Below are positions 1 through 9,019 of a DNA stretch of 64,000 nucleotides, in pieces; positions within the stretch are counted from its first letter, which is position 1, and the number at the start of each line of letters is the position of its first letter. Location of the stretch: assembly GCA_900539455.1 (NCBI GenBank), contig UQCD01000001.1:124001-188000 (forward strand), given 5' to 3'. The notes below the pieces were generated by a model that was given only the letters and a program-made list of their open reading frames with translations, was not told the DNA's origin and searched no databases. The position numbers and the translations under genes were made by a program. The DNA is from an uncultured Eubacteriales bacterium. GTDB taxonomy: Bacteria > Bacillota > Clostridia > Lachnospirales > Lachnospiraceae.

Positions 1-408
1 TTTCTTTTCAAATATGTATGGTGCAAGCTTTTCTCCAGCACCATATACTTCATGACTTATTCTAATGTTTATAGAGGAAATATTAGTTATATTTTTAATA
101 TTCTCCCCGTCCATCACTATTTTTCCTGCCACCCCAACTCTATGCCCACCTCTAATTGTAACAAAGCCTTCCTTTATTTGATTTTCATAGGCGTACATAG
201 AATATCCGAAAATATATTCCATAGCTTCTTCTATATCCTCTTTTTTTACAAGGATATTTTCACCTGTATATATTTCACCTGATTTTCCATAAAACATAAT
301 GGGACCATTTACCCGTAATCTGATTTCCTCAATAGTCTGCTTATGTTCTGCCAGCCTATAAGCCTCCAAATATTTCTTAGGTAACAGGTTTTCTATTTCA
401 TTATTCAT
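1..408 (-). CDS. spoIIIAA: Stage III sporulation protein AA, N-terminal part (runs off the left edge)
   Basis: This is the first 136 codons of a gene cut by the window edge. The translation starts MNNEIENLLPKK and contains the stretch GFVTIRGGHRVGVAGKIV followed by NISSINIRISHEV, which matches the conserved N-terminal part of SpoIIIAA, the ATPase of the SpoIIIA-SpoIIQ channel made in the mother cell during endospore formation. The Walker motifs would lie beyond the edge. The start at 408 has a strong ribosome binding site (AGGAGG, 413-418). It lies 45 bp downstream of the M32 peptidase gene on the same strand. Its presence suggests an endospore former or a close relative, though spo genes can persist in non-sporulating Clostridia. 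Confidence 0.88.
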   Translation of the reverse strand, partial: MNNEIENLLPKKYLEAYRLAEHKQTIEEIRLRVNGPIMFYGKSGEIYTGENILVKKEDIEEAMEYIFGYSMYAYENQIKEGFVTIRGGHRVGVAGKIVMDGENIKNITNISSINIRISHEVYGAGEKLAPYIFEKK

Positions 409-453
409 ATATAGCCTCCTTATATATGAAAATATATGAAGGCTTGTATCAAA

Positions 454-1953
454 TTATTCTCTTTCATATTTTTCTTTGAAATATTTAATTAAAGGCTTCG
501 CAGAAATCTCTTTACCACATAGCTGTTCCATTAATTCCATAGGCTTTATACTTCCACCATATTGATGAATGTTATTATTTAACCACTTAGTTATTCTCTT
601 TATACCTCCTTTTTCTAACATTTTATCTACATTGCCCATATCCTTTTCAAGCTTTTCCAATAACATTCCATCATAAATTGAGCCTAAAAGATAAGTTGGA
701 AAATATCCAAAATTTCCTGCACTCCAATGTGAGTCCTGCAATATACCTTCACTATGATTTTTTACTTCAACACCTAAGTATTCTTTCATTTTCTTATTCC
801 ATATCTCCGGAAGCTGTTTTACTGAAATCTTTCCGTTAAATAAATCTCTTTCAATTTCGTATCTGATAATTATGTGCAGACAATAGGTAACCTCATCAGA
901 ATCAATTCTTATTGCAATAGGCTCAACCTTGTTAATTTTCTTATAAAATTCCTCTAAATCTCCTTCGTATTCAGGAAGAATTTCTTTAACCTTTTCAAAT
1001 ATAGGCTTCCAAAAGTTAATATTTTTCCCTAATATATTTTCATAAAATCTTGACTGGCTTTCGTGCAGACCCATATTTTCAATAATTTCCATAGGCGTAT
1101 ACCTAAATTTAGGATTTATATTTTGTTCAAAAATACCGTGTCCACCCTCATGAATAATACTAAATACAGGATTAATAAAATCTTTTTCATAATAATGATT
1201 TGTAAGTCTTGTATCTCCCAATGCTATGCTCATTGTAAAGGGATGTTCACTTTCTCCTATAGTTCCATTTTCTACATCAAAGCCAATATATCTAAGCAAA
1301 AATCTACTTAACGCTCTTTGTTTTTCTATAGGAAATTTATTTTCAGACTTTTGGGTATCTGCTGATTTTTCTTTATAATCACCTTGTTCTATATCCTTAA
1401 TTAATTTAATTACATATTCTTTTATTTCTTTAAACAGCTTGTCTAGTATTTTAGTGTTTAAGCCCTCCTCATAATCATCAAGCATTAAATCATATATATT
1501 TTCTTTTTTGCCCTTTCTATATACCGTCATTTTCTTTGACATATCTATAACCTTTTTAAGATATGGCTCAAATTTTTCATAATTCTTTTCTTTTTTTGCC
1601 TTCTCCCATACATTCTGAGATTTGCTCATTAGCTTTTCGTATTGAGTATAAAATCTAATAGGAACATTTTTGTACTGGTCATATTCCTTTTTCAGCTTTG
1701 TTACTGTCATTTTATCGACATCTGACAGCTTTTTATATTGATTTTCCTTTAACAACCCATTAAGCAGCCTGCCAAACTCCCTGCTGGTCTTTATTTTCAT
1801 AATTTTTGTTTTAAAAAGTGCCTGAGTATCTATTAACTCATCAACTATATTTTCATTGCCATTTGTAAGCAAGTCCCAATCTATTAAATTGCTGGCAATT
1901 CTGTACTTATAAACAACCTTCAATTTTTTATTTAATTTATCAATTCTATCCAT
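454..1953 (-). CDS. M32 family metallocarboxypeptidase
   Basis: This encodes a cytoplasmic zinc carboxypeptidase of the Taq/M32 family, which removes C-terminal residues from peptides. The zinc-binding HEGGH motif is visible, followed by the family-typical stretch MGLHESQSRFYEN that supplies further active-site residues, and the preceding HPFTMSIALGDTRLT block is also characteristic. The length of 499 residues is normal. The reading frame can be extended six codons upstream to a TTG at 1971, but AAGGAG lies inside that extension at the right distance from the ATG at 1953, so 1953 is taken as the start. The gene lies between rlmH and spoIIIAA and is probably general peptide recycling. Confidence 0.92.
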   Translation of the reverse strand: MDRIDKLNKKLKVVYKYRIASNLIDWDLLTNGNENIVDELIDTQALFKTKIMKIKTSREFGRLLNGLLKENQYKKLSDVDKMTVTKLKKEYDQYKNVPIRFYTQYEKLMSKSQNVWEKAKKEKNYEKFEPYLKKVIDMSKKMTVYRKGKKENIYDLMLDDYEEGLNTKILDKLFKEIKEYVIKLIKDIEQGDYKEKSADTQKSENKFPIEKQRALSRFLLRYIGFDVENGTIGESEHPFTMSIALGDTRLTNHYYEKDFINPVFSIIHEGGHGIFEQNINPKFRYTPMEIIENMGLHESQSRFYENILGKNINFWKPIFEKVKEILPEYEGDLEEFYKKINKVEPIAIRIDSDEVTYCLHIIIRYEIERDLFNGKISVKQLPEIWNKKMKEYLGVEVKNHSEGILQDSHWSAGNFGYFPTYLLGSIYDGMLLEKLEKDMGNVDKMLEKGGIKRITKWLNNNIHQYGGSIKPMELMEQLCGKEISAKPLIKYFKEKYERE

Positions 1954-1997
1954 ATTTTGCTCCTTATACAATATTTAATATAACAATACATAACAAT

Positions 1998-2070
1998 ATA
2001 AGTGTCAAAAAGTATATTTTGTAATCTTAATTACATAAATAAGTAATTACTTTTTTGACACCTAACTTAT
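1998..2070. repeat. Imperfect inverted repeat between rlmH and the M32 peptidase
   Basis: The arms are ATAAGTGTCAAAAAGTA (1998-2014) and, inverted, TACTTTTTTGACAC...ACTTAT (2048-2070), with a four-base insertion in the right arm. The inner part also has a perfect AAGTAATTACTT palindrome (2041-2052). It lies just after rlmH in the direction of transcription, so it may end the rlmH transcript, but the T-tract after it is poor. Confidence 0.5.
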
Positions 2071-2123
2071 ATGCTTTTATTATATGTATAATATTTTAAT
2101 TTATTTGATATAAGGCATTTTTC

Positions 2124-2603
2124 CTACTTATGATATGGCTCATTATTTAAAATTCGATATGCTCTATATATTTGTTCCAGCAAAATAACTCTCATTAGCT
2201 GATGTGGAAAGGTCATTTTAGAAAAGCTTAGCTTATAATTACTTCTTTTAGATACACTTTCGTGTAATCCTAAAGAGCCACCTATTACAAAAGCAATGCT
2301 TCCAAAGCCTCTTACACCAATATCCTCAATTTTTTTAGACAAGCTGACTGAATCTAGCATTTCTCCTTTTATTTCTAAAGTCACTACAAAGGTATCTGGC
2401 TTTATATTTTTTAATATTCTATCTGCTTCCTTCTTTTTTATTTCTTCCTCTATAGCCTTACTTGCACCATCTGGCGTTTGTTCATCTGCTACCTCGATTA
2501 TATTAAGCTTTATATATTTTGAAAGTCTTTTACTATATTCGTTAATTGCCATTGTAAAATATTTTTCCTTGATTTTACCAACACATACAATATCTATTTT
2601 CAC
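2124..2603 (-). CDS. rlmH: 23S rRNA (pseudouridine-1915 N3) methyltransferase RlmH
   Basis: This encodes the SPOUT-class methyltransferase that methylates pseudouridine 1915 in helix 69 of 23S rRNA, using S-adenosylmethionine, on assembled 70S ribosomes. The sequence has the family start KIDIVCVGKIKEKYF, the glycine-rich cofactor loop FVIGGSLGLHESV, and the C-terminal MTFPHQLMRVILLEQIYRA block ending in EPYHK. Its 159 residues equal the family length. The start codon is GTG at 2603 with a weak AGG upstream. It stands alone, upstream of the M32 peptidase. Confidence 0.96.
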   Translation of the reverse strand: MKIDIVCVGKIKEKYFTMAINEYSKRLSKYIKLNIIEVADEQTPDGASKAIEEEIKKKEADRILKNIKPDTFVVTLEIKGEMLDSVSLSKKIEDIGVRGFGSIAFVIGGSLGLHESVSKRSNYKLSFSKMTFPHQLMRVILLEQIYRAYRILNNEPYHK

Positions 2604-2639
2604 TTTATTATCCTGCCTGTTATAAATTTTTTGTTTTTT

Positions 2640-2805
2640 TCTTCTTACTAACTATGTACTTTGTTATGTACTATGTATCTTTCCATATATTTTGTATTTT
2701 ATTATATACTTTGCATTATTCTACACACCTTGTATTTTACTACACACTCTACATCATTCTACATACTTTTATATTTTGTCATATGCTTTGTATTGTTCAA
2801 AGATA
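2640..2805. repeat. Degenerate pyrimidine-rich repeats in the rlmH / 2858 intergenic region
   Basis: The 254-bp gap between rlmH and the next gene contains a run of imperfect, roughly 20-30 bp units built on variants of TACTTTGTATTTTA and TTCTACACAC. The plus strand is nearly all T, A and C here. A short open frame (2661-2861) through it is low-complexity and is not considered a gene. No function is evident. Confidence 0.45.
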
Positions 2806-2823
2806 CATTTTATTATATAATTA
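2795..2823 (+). promoter_or_regulatory. Likely sigma-A promoter for the membrane-protein gene at 2858
   Basis: A -35 element TTGTTC (2795-2800) and a perfect -10 TATAAT (2818-2823) are separated by 17 bp. They lie 35 bp upstream of the start codon, which has AGAAAGGA as its ribosome binding site. Confidence 0.5.
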
Positions 2824-2857
2824 AGATTATAACAAGTATATACAGAAAGGATTTCAT

Positions 2858-3328
2858 ATGAGCAAGCATTATGTTACATCTGAAGAAAAATACAAGGATA
2901 ACAAGGATACTGCTGTTTCTCTCTTGATTTTAGGAGCATTAGGCATTATAGTTCTTATTTTTGTTTACATAAAATTCTTTTCAGATTCCACACCTGGCTT
3001 TTCTACATTTTTTAGACTAGGCATTTTTTTAGCATTATTTATTGGCTTTATAATCGGAGGTATTGTTTCCCTATCAGCTTCCAGGAAATATAAAACCAAC
3101 ATTACTACTGACAACAACGAAAGAAATGATATTGAAAGTTTCTTACTAAACACAGCCGACTTAAAGGAAAATATTAATTCTAAAATTTCAGAGGATAGTC
3201 TTACAGATGAGGAATTATACATTGCAAGAAATAACATTTTACTTGAGCTTTTAAAAGAAAAATTTGAAAACAGTAGTGAAACACTTCTTGAAGAAATGAT
3301 TGAAAACAATTATGACAAGATATTTTAA
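2858..3328 (+). CDS. Small two-span membrane protein of unknown function
   Basis: The product has 156 residues. A short charged N-terminus is followed by two hydrophobic segments (about residues 20-40 and 50-70), then a soluble, acidic, helix-rich tail of about 80 residues containing SDSLTDEELYIARNNILLELL-type heptad leucines. I do not recognise the family. It is one of the few plus-strand genes here, has its own promoter and a good ribosome binding site, and ends at a bidirectional terminator shared with the convergent zinc-ribbon gene, all of which support a real gene. No membrane signature points to transport. Confidence 0.75.
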   Translation: MSKHYVTSEEKYKDNKDTAVSLLILGALGIIVLIFVYIKFFSDSTPGFSTFFRLGIFLALFIGFIIGGIVSLSASRKYKTNITTDNNERNDIESFLLNTADLKENINSKISEDSLTDEELYIARNNILLELLKEKFENSSETLLEEMIENNYDKIF

Positions 3329-3336
3329 ATAAGTAT

Positions 3337-3391
3337 AAAAAACAACCAGTTAGAGTATTTTCATTTAAACACATCTAACTGGTTGTTTTTT
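3337..3391. terminator. Bidirectional rho-independent terminator
   Basis: An 18-bp perfect stem (AAAAAACAACCAGTTAGA, 3337-3354, with its complement at 3374-3391) has A and T runs at its two ends, so it can stop transcription from both the plus-strand gene ending at 3328 and the minus-strand gene ending at 3394. Confidence 0.9.
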
Positions 3392-3393
3392 AT

Positions 3394-4986
3394 TTAATCC
3401 TGGCTTTCCTGTGTAGTAGTTTCTGTTTCCTTTTCCGGTAAAACATACTCTCCATTAGCATCCACAATTTTATCTGTTATTGAACTGTCATAAGTGTTAA
3501 CACCATATATGGTAACTGTAATTACACTATTATTACTATCTACCTCTGTAGCAAGTATTATATAATACTCATCCATTCCTATTACAGCAGTTTTATCATA
3601 TGTAATATTTAAAGTTCCATAAACTGTCTTATGGTCTTTATCCATAATCTCATCTTCAATAAGCTTAGTTTCTACTAAGTTTAGAGCTTCATTAACTGTT
3701 ATAGCTCTAGGAATTTTTAAATTATAGGACTCTGTAGTAATAGCTGATGGAAGTCCAAAGGAATCATATACAATAAACTTAAATTTACTTGTACCTCTAG
3801 GCATTATAATTGGCTCTGTATATTCTGTAGAACTGCTGTCCGGGTCTGTTCCGTCAGTTGTATAATATGCCTTTGAACCTTCTGGAACTTCTACAGTAAT
3901 CTTCTGTGCTTCTTCATAAGAGCCACTTGTAGGAGTAACCTTTGGTCCGTCCAGCTTTCCTTCCTCGATTACATATTTGTAAACAACTCTCTTACTCTCT
4001 ACACCATTTTCGTCTACAGCATAGCAGGTAAGCACAGCCGACTCTTCACCTAAAATTTTAACACCATCTGCATACTCAATTCCTGCATTTAGATTATCCT
4101 CAGCATTAAGTGTGTAAAAAATTTTGTTTCCATTACTTGCAGACAACTTTACAACAACATAGCCTGCATATTGTCCACTTTCCTGCTCGGCAACAGGAGG
4201 AGCTGGAATATAATCTGTAAGTGAATCAAATATATCATCCTCTGTTATCTTTACAGTAACCTGATTGATATTATCATACTGCTGATGCTCATAGTAGTAT
4301 TTTATGAGTGTAACATAATTTTCCTTTGATGTTTCACCTAATAAAATAAGCCCATATAAGTTGCCAGCATAATCATCATTTAGTACATTTGCTTTTTCAT
4401 AAATGCTGTTTAACAGCTTTCTAGCCTTAATTTCTTCTACATTACTGGTAGCAAGTCTGATAGCAGTTTTAGCATAGTCTAAGGCAACATCATATTTTTC
4501 ATTTTCCGATGCACTAACTGCCCTGTCATAATTGCCCTCATATGTTTTCTTTGAATTATTTTCATTTATAAACCAGATTGAAGCTGCTATACCACCAATA
4601 AGCACTATAGCTGCTACTATAATAGCTGTCACTATCAACTTCTTCTTTCCTGATTTTTCTGGCTCTTGTTTTTTATCTTCTTCCTCTGACTCAAGCTTTT
4701 CAGGCTGTTTTGATGTATCTGGTTTTTCTATTTGTGGCTTTGTGATGTCTACCATCTTAATTTCCATATTAATTTCATCATATGGTACATCAACAGTTAC
4801 CATTGACTCGTCTTCCGGTAACTCGTCCATTGGAGCCTCTTCAGACTCGTCTAACAGTTCTGAAACACTATTAGCAAGCTCATTTTCAATGGAGTTAAAA
4901 TCTGGTTCTAATTGTATTGGATTTCCACACTTAAGGCAAAAACCTTGATCTTTATTAATTTCTTCTCCACATTTAGAACATTTCAT
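3394..4986 (-). CDS. Zinc-ribbon membrane protein with chitobiase C-terminal-like beta domain
   Basis: The 530-residue product begins with a zinc ribbon (CSKCGEEI...FCLKCGNPI, residues 3-21). A long acidic linker follows, then one membrane span (about residues 115-140), a helical TPR-like part, and an extracellular region containing a CHB_HEX_C-type beta-sandwich recognisable by AYYTTDGTDPDSSSTEY. The expected topology is zinc ribbon inside and beta domain outside. Such zinc-ribbon/single-span proteins are common in Clostridia and their role is unknown; ligand or cell-wall sensing is only a guess. A small hairpin (5000-5017) sits just before the gene, and the AGAGG of its stem is near the ribosome binding site. 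It may be co-transcribed with the BIG2 protein upstream. Confidence 0.8.
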   Translation of the reverse strand: MKCSKCGEEINKDQGFCLKCGNPIQLEPDFNSIENELANSVSELLDESEEAPMDELPEDESMVTVDVPYDEINMEIKMVDITKPQIEKPDTSKQPEKLESEEEDKKQEPEKSGKKKLIVTAIIVAAIVLIGGIAASIWFINENNSKKTYEGNYDRAVSASENEKYDVALDYAKTAIRLATSNVEEIKARKLLNSIYEKANVLNDDYAGNLYGLILLGETSKENYVTLIKYYYEHQQYDNINQVTVKITEDDIFDSLTDYIPAPPVAEQESGQYAGYVVVKLSASNGNKIFYTLNAEDNLNAGIEYADGVKILGEESAVLTCYAVDENGVESKRVVYKYVIEEGKLDGPKVTPTSGSYEEAQKITVEVPEGSKAYYTTDGTDPDSSSTEYTEPIIMPRGTSKFKFIVYDSFGLPSAITTESYNLKIPRAITVNEALNLVETKLIEDEIMDKDHKTVYGTLNITYDKTAVIGMDEYYIILATEVDSNNSVITVTIYGVNTYDSSITDKIVDANGEYVLPEKETETTTQESQD

Positions 4987-5089
4987 AATACAATACCTTA
5001 CCTCTGATTATAGAGGTGCAAACCCTGTAGATGAAAGATATTTGTTTGCATATTATCCTTCTTCAATATTTCCTTCACCTATTAAATTG

Positions 5090-8000
5090 CTACTTCTTAA
5101 TCTTTGTAACATTCACAGTACAATATAGTACTTTTCCATTAACCTTTGCTGTAATAACACAGGTACCCACAGAACGGGCAATAACCTTGCCTCCGGATAC
5201 TGTAGCTACACGAGCATTATTAGTATACCACGATATTGTTCCTGTTGCACCAAAAACATCTAAATTATAATAATCATATTGTTCTAATGTAATTTGTGAA
5301 GCATTAAGTGCCAAAACTATTACCTCACAGCTAGCTTCAATTCCTGAATCTGCTATACAGTATATTGAAGTAACACCCTGACCCTTTGCATATACATTTC
5401 CCTTTTGATCTACAGTTGCAACAGAAGTATCCCCAGATACCCATGAAACTCCATCTGTAGATTTTGTAGGCTTAAGTCTTACAGTAAGCGGTCTTGTCTG
5501 ACCTGGGAGCATCGTAATACTTGTGGAATTAATAACTACGGAGGTAGCTGGTACCGCTGGTTTTACAGTTACCTTTACTTTTGCCTGCATTTTATTTCCG
5601 TCTGTTGATGTAGCAGTAACATAGCAGACACCTGCTTTTACACCTGTTATAGTACCATTAAAATCAACCTTTGCAACACTGCTGTCTGATGATTTCCAGT
5701 CTACATCCTTAAATGTAGCATTATTTGGAGTAACTGTTACATTTATATCTGCATCTGCTCCCTCCATAATAGTTACACTTGACGGATTAACCGATATTCC
5801 CGTAACTGGTCTTACAGAGGTAATCGTTACCGATGCACTAATTCCACTACCGTCTAATGCTGTAGCCGTAATTACTGCTGTTCCATAGCCTACTGCTGTT
5901 ATATTCCCGTTAGTGCTTACCTTTATAATTGAAGGATTGCTTGATCTCCATTGTACGCCTTGATTTGTAGCTGTCTTTGGACTAACCGTTGCTGTAAGTC
6001 GTCTTGTTACACCATGATTTATATATTTACTACTATTGTTAATGGTAATATTTGAAACAAATTCGTATACTGTAACCTTCATAGAAGCAACAAGTCCTCT
6101 TTCTACTGTAGTTACAAGTATAATTGCATTTCCACCTGTTACACCAGTTACAATACCATTTGCGTCTACTGTAGCAACTGATGGGTCGCTTGACACATAT
6201 GTAACTGATTTGTCATTTGCGTCTACAGGCTCTACAGTTGGAATAATCACAAACTTTTCACCTGTATATATTCTTGCCTCTGTAGCATTTAAGTAAATGC
6301 CTGTAACTGGCTCTGTAACTGTAACTACACACTTGTCAGTTACACCGGTATCCTGCGAGGTTGCAATAATTGTACACTCTCCAGGACTTACGGCTGTTAC
6401 CATTCCTGTAGCGTCTACTGTTGCAATGCTTTCATCTGAGGATGACCAGATAATTGTTTTATTTACTGCATTGTCTGGTCCTGCTACTGCATTAAGCCAG
6501 AAAATCGTTCCTTTTTTAACACTAATATTGTGTGTATTCATTGTCACCGTTTCAACTGGCTGATATACAGAAACATTACATACATCAATAACACCACTAT
6601 CTGCTGACTGTACAATAACAGTTGCATTTCCACTTCCAGTTGCAGTAATAAGTCCAGTTTCATCTACCTTTACAACATCTGTATTTGATGATGACCACCA
6701 AAGCTCCTTGTTTGTAGCGTCCTCTGGTTTTACCTCTGCACTCAATCTGAAAGTATCATTTATCTTTAGTGTAACATCTGTATAATCAAGTACAACCGAT
6801 GTTACAGGCTGGTTTACATAAAACTCACAAGTATCTATAAGGTTTGTACCATCAACACCTGTATCTACTGTCTGACAAATAATTGTTGCCTTACCAGGTG
6901 CAACAAAGGTTACTAAACCATTGCTGTTTACTACGGCAACTGATTCATTTGATGATGACCAGGTTACATTTCTGTTTACACCATCACCCTCTGGCAAAAT
7001 TGAGTAAGAAAGCTGGTAGGTTTCCATTGACATACTGGTTATAACCTCATGCTTTGTTAAAATAACCTGTGTCACTGGTACTCTGACATGAACCTTACAT
7101 GATGCAACCTGTATTCCGTCCTCTGTAATGGCTGAAATAACTGCGTCGCCACCCTTTACACCTGTAACCAGACCATTTATGTTTGTAGATTTAACTACCG
7201 TAGCAACTGTATCATCACTTGATACCCACTTAACATTAATATTGTCTGGTGTGCTGCCTGAGGTCTGATTAAAAATCAATGATAACTGATAGCTGTTACC
7301 TACTGTAACCTCTATCTCCTTTTCATTCATAGTAATATCTTCAACCTTTTCTCTAACATAAACTGTACAGGTAGCATACTTCTTAACACCATCCGCCGTT
7401 TGCTGAATTGCAGTAATTGTTGCTGTACCAGGCTTTATACCTGTAACTGTTGCAGCAAATCTATTTGTATCAGAGGTTCTAACTGTTGCTATTCCGTCAT
7501 CTGATGACATCCAGGTAATTGTTGTATTATCACTTGTATCAGTTGGAATAGCTGTAAGTGTAAAGCTGTCATCCCTGTTTAAATAATGCTCTGTTTCTGT
7601 TACCTTAAAGTTGTCAATAACAACTATTGTAATAGTTGCTCTATGAGAGGTAGCTGTATCATTTGGATATATCTTTCCGTCTATAGTAGCTGTAATTTGT
7701 GCTGTACCACCACTAACAGCGATAATATTTCCCTTTGAATCAACTGTTGCAACAGATGTGTTTGAGGATGTCCAGTTTACTCTGTTTGAATAGCTGTCAT
7801 CTATATTTACTGTAAGGCTGGCCGAATCACCTACTGCCATAGTTTTATTGCCGCCGTTAATTCCAAAATTAACCTTTATATTAAGTGTATCACCAAACTG
7901 ATTTATAATCTTTGTAACTGTATCCAAATGAGCAAACTCGTCTACAGAACTAAAATCATATCTCGGATAGATATATATCTGCTTAATGCCTGCCTGTGCT

Positions 8001-8797
8001 CCATAAACATTACCATACTGGTCTACTTCAATAGTACCACTTCCAGTATCCAGAGAACCCCAGTATAAATTTTGTGCATTGTTTGTATTTGTAATGCCTA
8101 AGTCAAATATATTAACATATTCTGAAGGGTTTACCTCAACAAAGTCATGATTTGTAAACTTTGCTGGAACAATTACAATATATTCAACCATTTGTCCATC
8201 TGGAGCTGGCGTCATAGCCTTAACTGATGCCACACCACTTCCTACTGCTTCAATGTTACACATACCTGCACTTGCACCTGCATCTGATACTCTTATAACA
8301 TTTTCGTCTGATGTAGTCCAATTAAGTGATGTTTTATTTGAGTTTGAATAATTTGTACTAAGTGATGTGCCGCTTCCAACCTCTAGTGTCTGATACTGGG
8401 TATCAATTCTTTTAAGCTTAACTGAAACAATCAAAGATTTTGTTTTTACATAATCGCCATTTGTATATGTAGCAATAAGCTCTGCTCTGCCCGCTCCTGT
8501 AGCATAGACCATAGCTGTGCCATTACCATTGTCTGTAAGGGCAACAACCTCAGCATTTGAAGTTGTCCAGGAAACAGTACCCGGAATAACTCCTGTACCT
8601 TCATCAGGTGCTACACCTGTAACAGTAGCCGAAACTGTATCTGTATTTCCTACCTCCCATGTTCCTTCGTGAACATCATTTGTAGTAATAACAATACCTA
8701 TTTCATCTGCAAAAGCAAATTTAACACCTACTGCCACTACTAAAACTGCTACCAGCGTCCCAACTATCTGTTTCCAATATCTTTTTATCTCTTTCAT
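5090..8797 (-). CDS. Large secreted protein of about 14 bacterial Ig-like (BIG2) repeats
   Basis: The product has 1235 residues with a signal peptide at the N-terminus (hydrophobic core residues 13-27, probable cleavage after AFA near residue 30). The remainder is about 14 BIG2 domains, each marked by a core such as WSSSNxxVAxVDxxGxVTAxxxGxAxITA; the first three and the last are more divergent. BIG2 domains are found in surface adhesins such as intimin and invasins. There is no LPxTG motif, C-terminal membrane span, cell-wall-binding repeat or catalytic domain, and the last residues are VNVTKIKK, so it is either released or held by a partner. The ribosome binding site AAAGGAG supports the start. 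The zinc-ribbon protein lies directly downstream. Confidence 0.9.
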   Translation of the reverse strand: MKEIKRYWKQIVGTLVAVLVVAVGVKFAFADEIGIVITTNDVHEGTWEVGNTDTVSATVTGVAPDEGTGVIPGTVSWTTSNAEVVALTDNGNGTAMVYATGAGRAELIATYTNGDYVKTKSLIVSVKLKRIDTQYQTLEVGSGTSLSTNYSNSNKTSLNWTTSDENVIRVSDAGASAGMCNIEAVGSGVASVKAMTPAPDGQMVEYIVIVPAKFTNHDFVEVNPSEYVNIFDLGITNTNNAQNLYWGSLDTGSGTIEVDQYGNVYGAQAGIKQIYIYPRYDFSSVDEFAHLDTVTKIINQFGDTLNIKVNFGINGGNKTMAVGDSASLTVNIDDSYSNRVNWTSSNTSVATVDSKGNIIAVSGGTAQITATIDGKIYPNDTATSHRATITIVVIDNFKVTETEHYLNRDDSFTLTAIPTDTSDNTTITWMSSDDGIATVRTSDTNRFAATVTGIKPGTATITAIQQTADGVKKYATCTVYVREKVEDITMNEKEIEVTVGNSYQLSLIFNQTSGSTPDNINVKWVSSDDTVATVVKSTNINGLVTGVKGGDAVISAITEDGIQVASCKVHVRVPVTQVILTKHEVITSMSMETYQLSYSILPEGDGVNRNVTWSSSNESVAVVNSNGLVTFVAPGKATIICQTVDTGVDGTNLIDTCEFYVNQPVTSVVLDYTDVTLKINDTFRLSAEVKPEDATNKELWWSSSNTDVVKVDETGLITATGSGNATVIVQSADSGVIDVCNVSVYQPVETVTMNTHNISVKKGTIFWLNAVAGPDNAVNKTIIWSSSDESIATVDATGMVTAVSPGECTIIATSQDTGVTDKCVVTVTEPVTGIYLNATEARIYTGEKFVIIPTVEPVDANDKSVTYVSSDPSVATVDANGIVTGVTGGNAIILVTTVERGLVASMKVTVYEFVSNITINNSSKYINHGVTRRLTATVSPKTATNQGVQWRSSNPSIIKVSTNGNITAVGYGTAVITATALDGSGISASVTITSVRPVTGISVNPSSVTIMEGADADINVTVTPNNATFKDVDWKSSDSSVAKVDFNGTITGVKAGVCYVTATSTDGNKMQAKVKVTVKPAVPATSVVINSTSITMLPGQTRPLTVRLKPTKSTDGVSWVSGDTSVATVDQKGNVYAKGQGVTSIYCIADSGIEASCEVIVLALNASQITLEQYDYYNLDVFGATGTISWYTNNARVATVSGGKVIARSVGTCVITAKVNGKVLYCTVNVTKIKK

Positions 8798-8972
8798 AAA
8801 AGCTCCTTTCAGATAAGCAACTCAAATTTTCTATAATGTAAACTCTCACATACAGAGTAGTATTTTCCTTTTGTGTATTTCGGCATATCGTAATAAAAAC
8901 TTTAATATATTTTGCAATTATTTTAACTATTTTTTTATTTCAGTACCATATATTGTGGCTGTACATTTAAAA

Positions 8973-9010
8973 GGAGGCAATGCTTTAGGGAAATTACTAA
9001 AGCAGCCTCC
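8973..9010 (-). terminator. Terminator-like hairpin after the DUF1653 gene
   Basis: The arms GGAGGC..TGCTTTAG (8973-8988) and CTAAAGCAGCCTCC (8997-9010) pair almost fully. On the minus strand the stem is followed by TTTTAAAT. It lies just downstream of the DUF1653 gene and separates it from the BIG2 gene. Confidence 0.65.
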
Positions 9011-9019
9011 ATATTTTTA

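Noticed and set aside
2661..2861. 66-codon plus-strand frame before the membrane-protein gene
   Set aside because: Low-complexity Tyr/Phe/Ile product read from pyrimidine-rich repeats; no ribosome binding site.
5090..8797. CRISPR-like or tandem DNA repeat in the BIG2 gene
   Set aside because: The repeats are at the protein level (about 80-90 residues each) and diverged in DNA; there is no regular short repeat with spacers.
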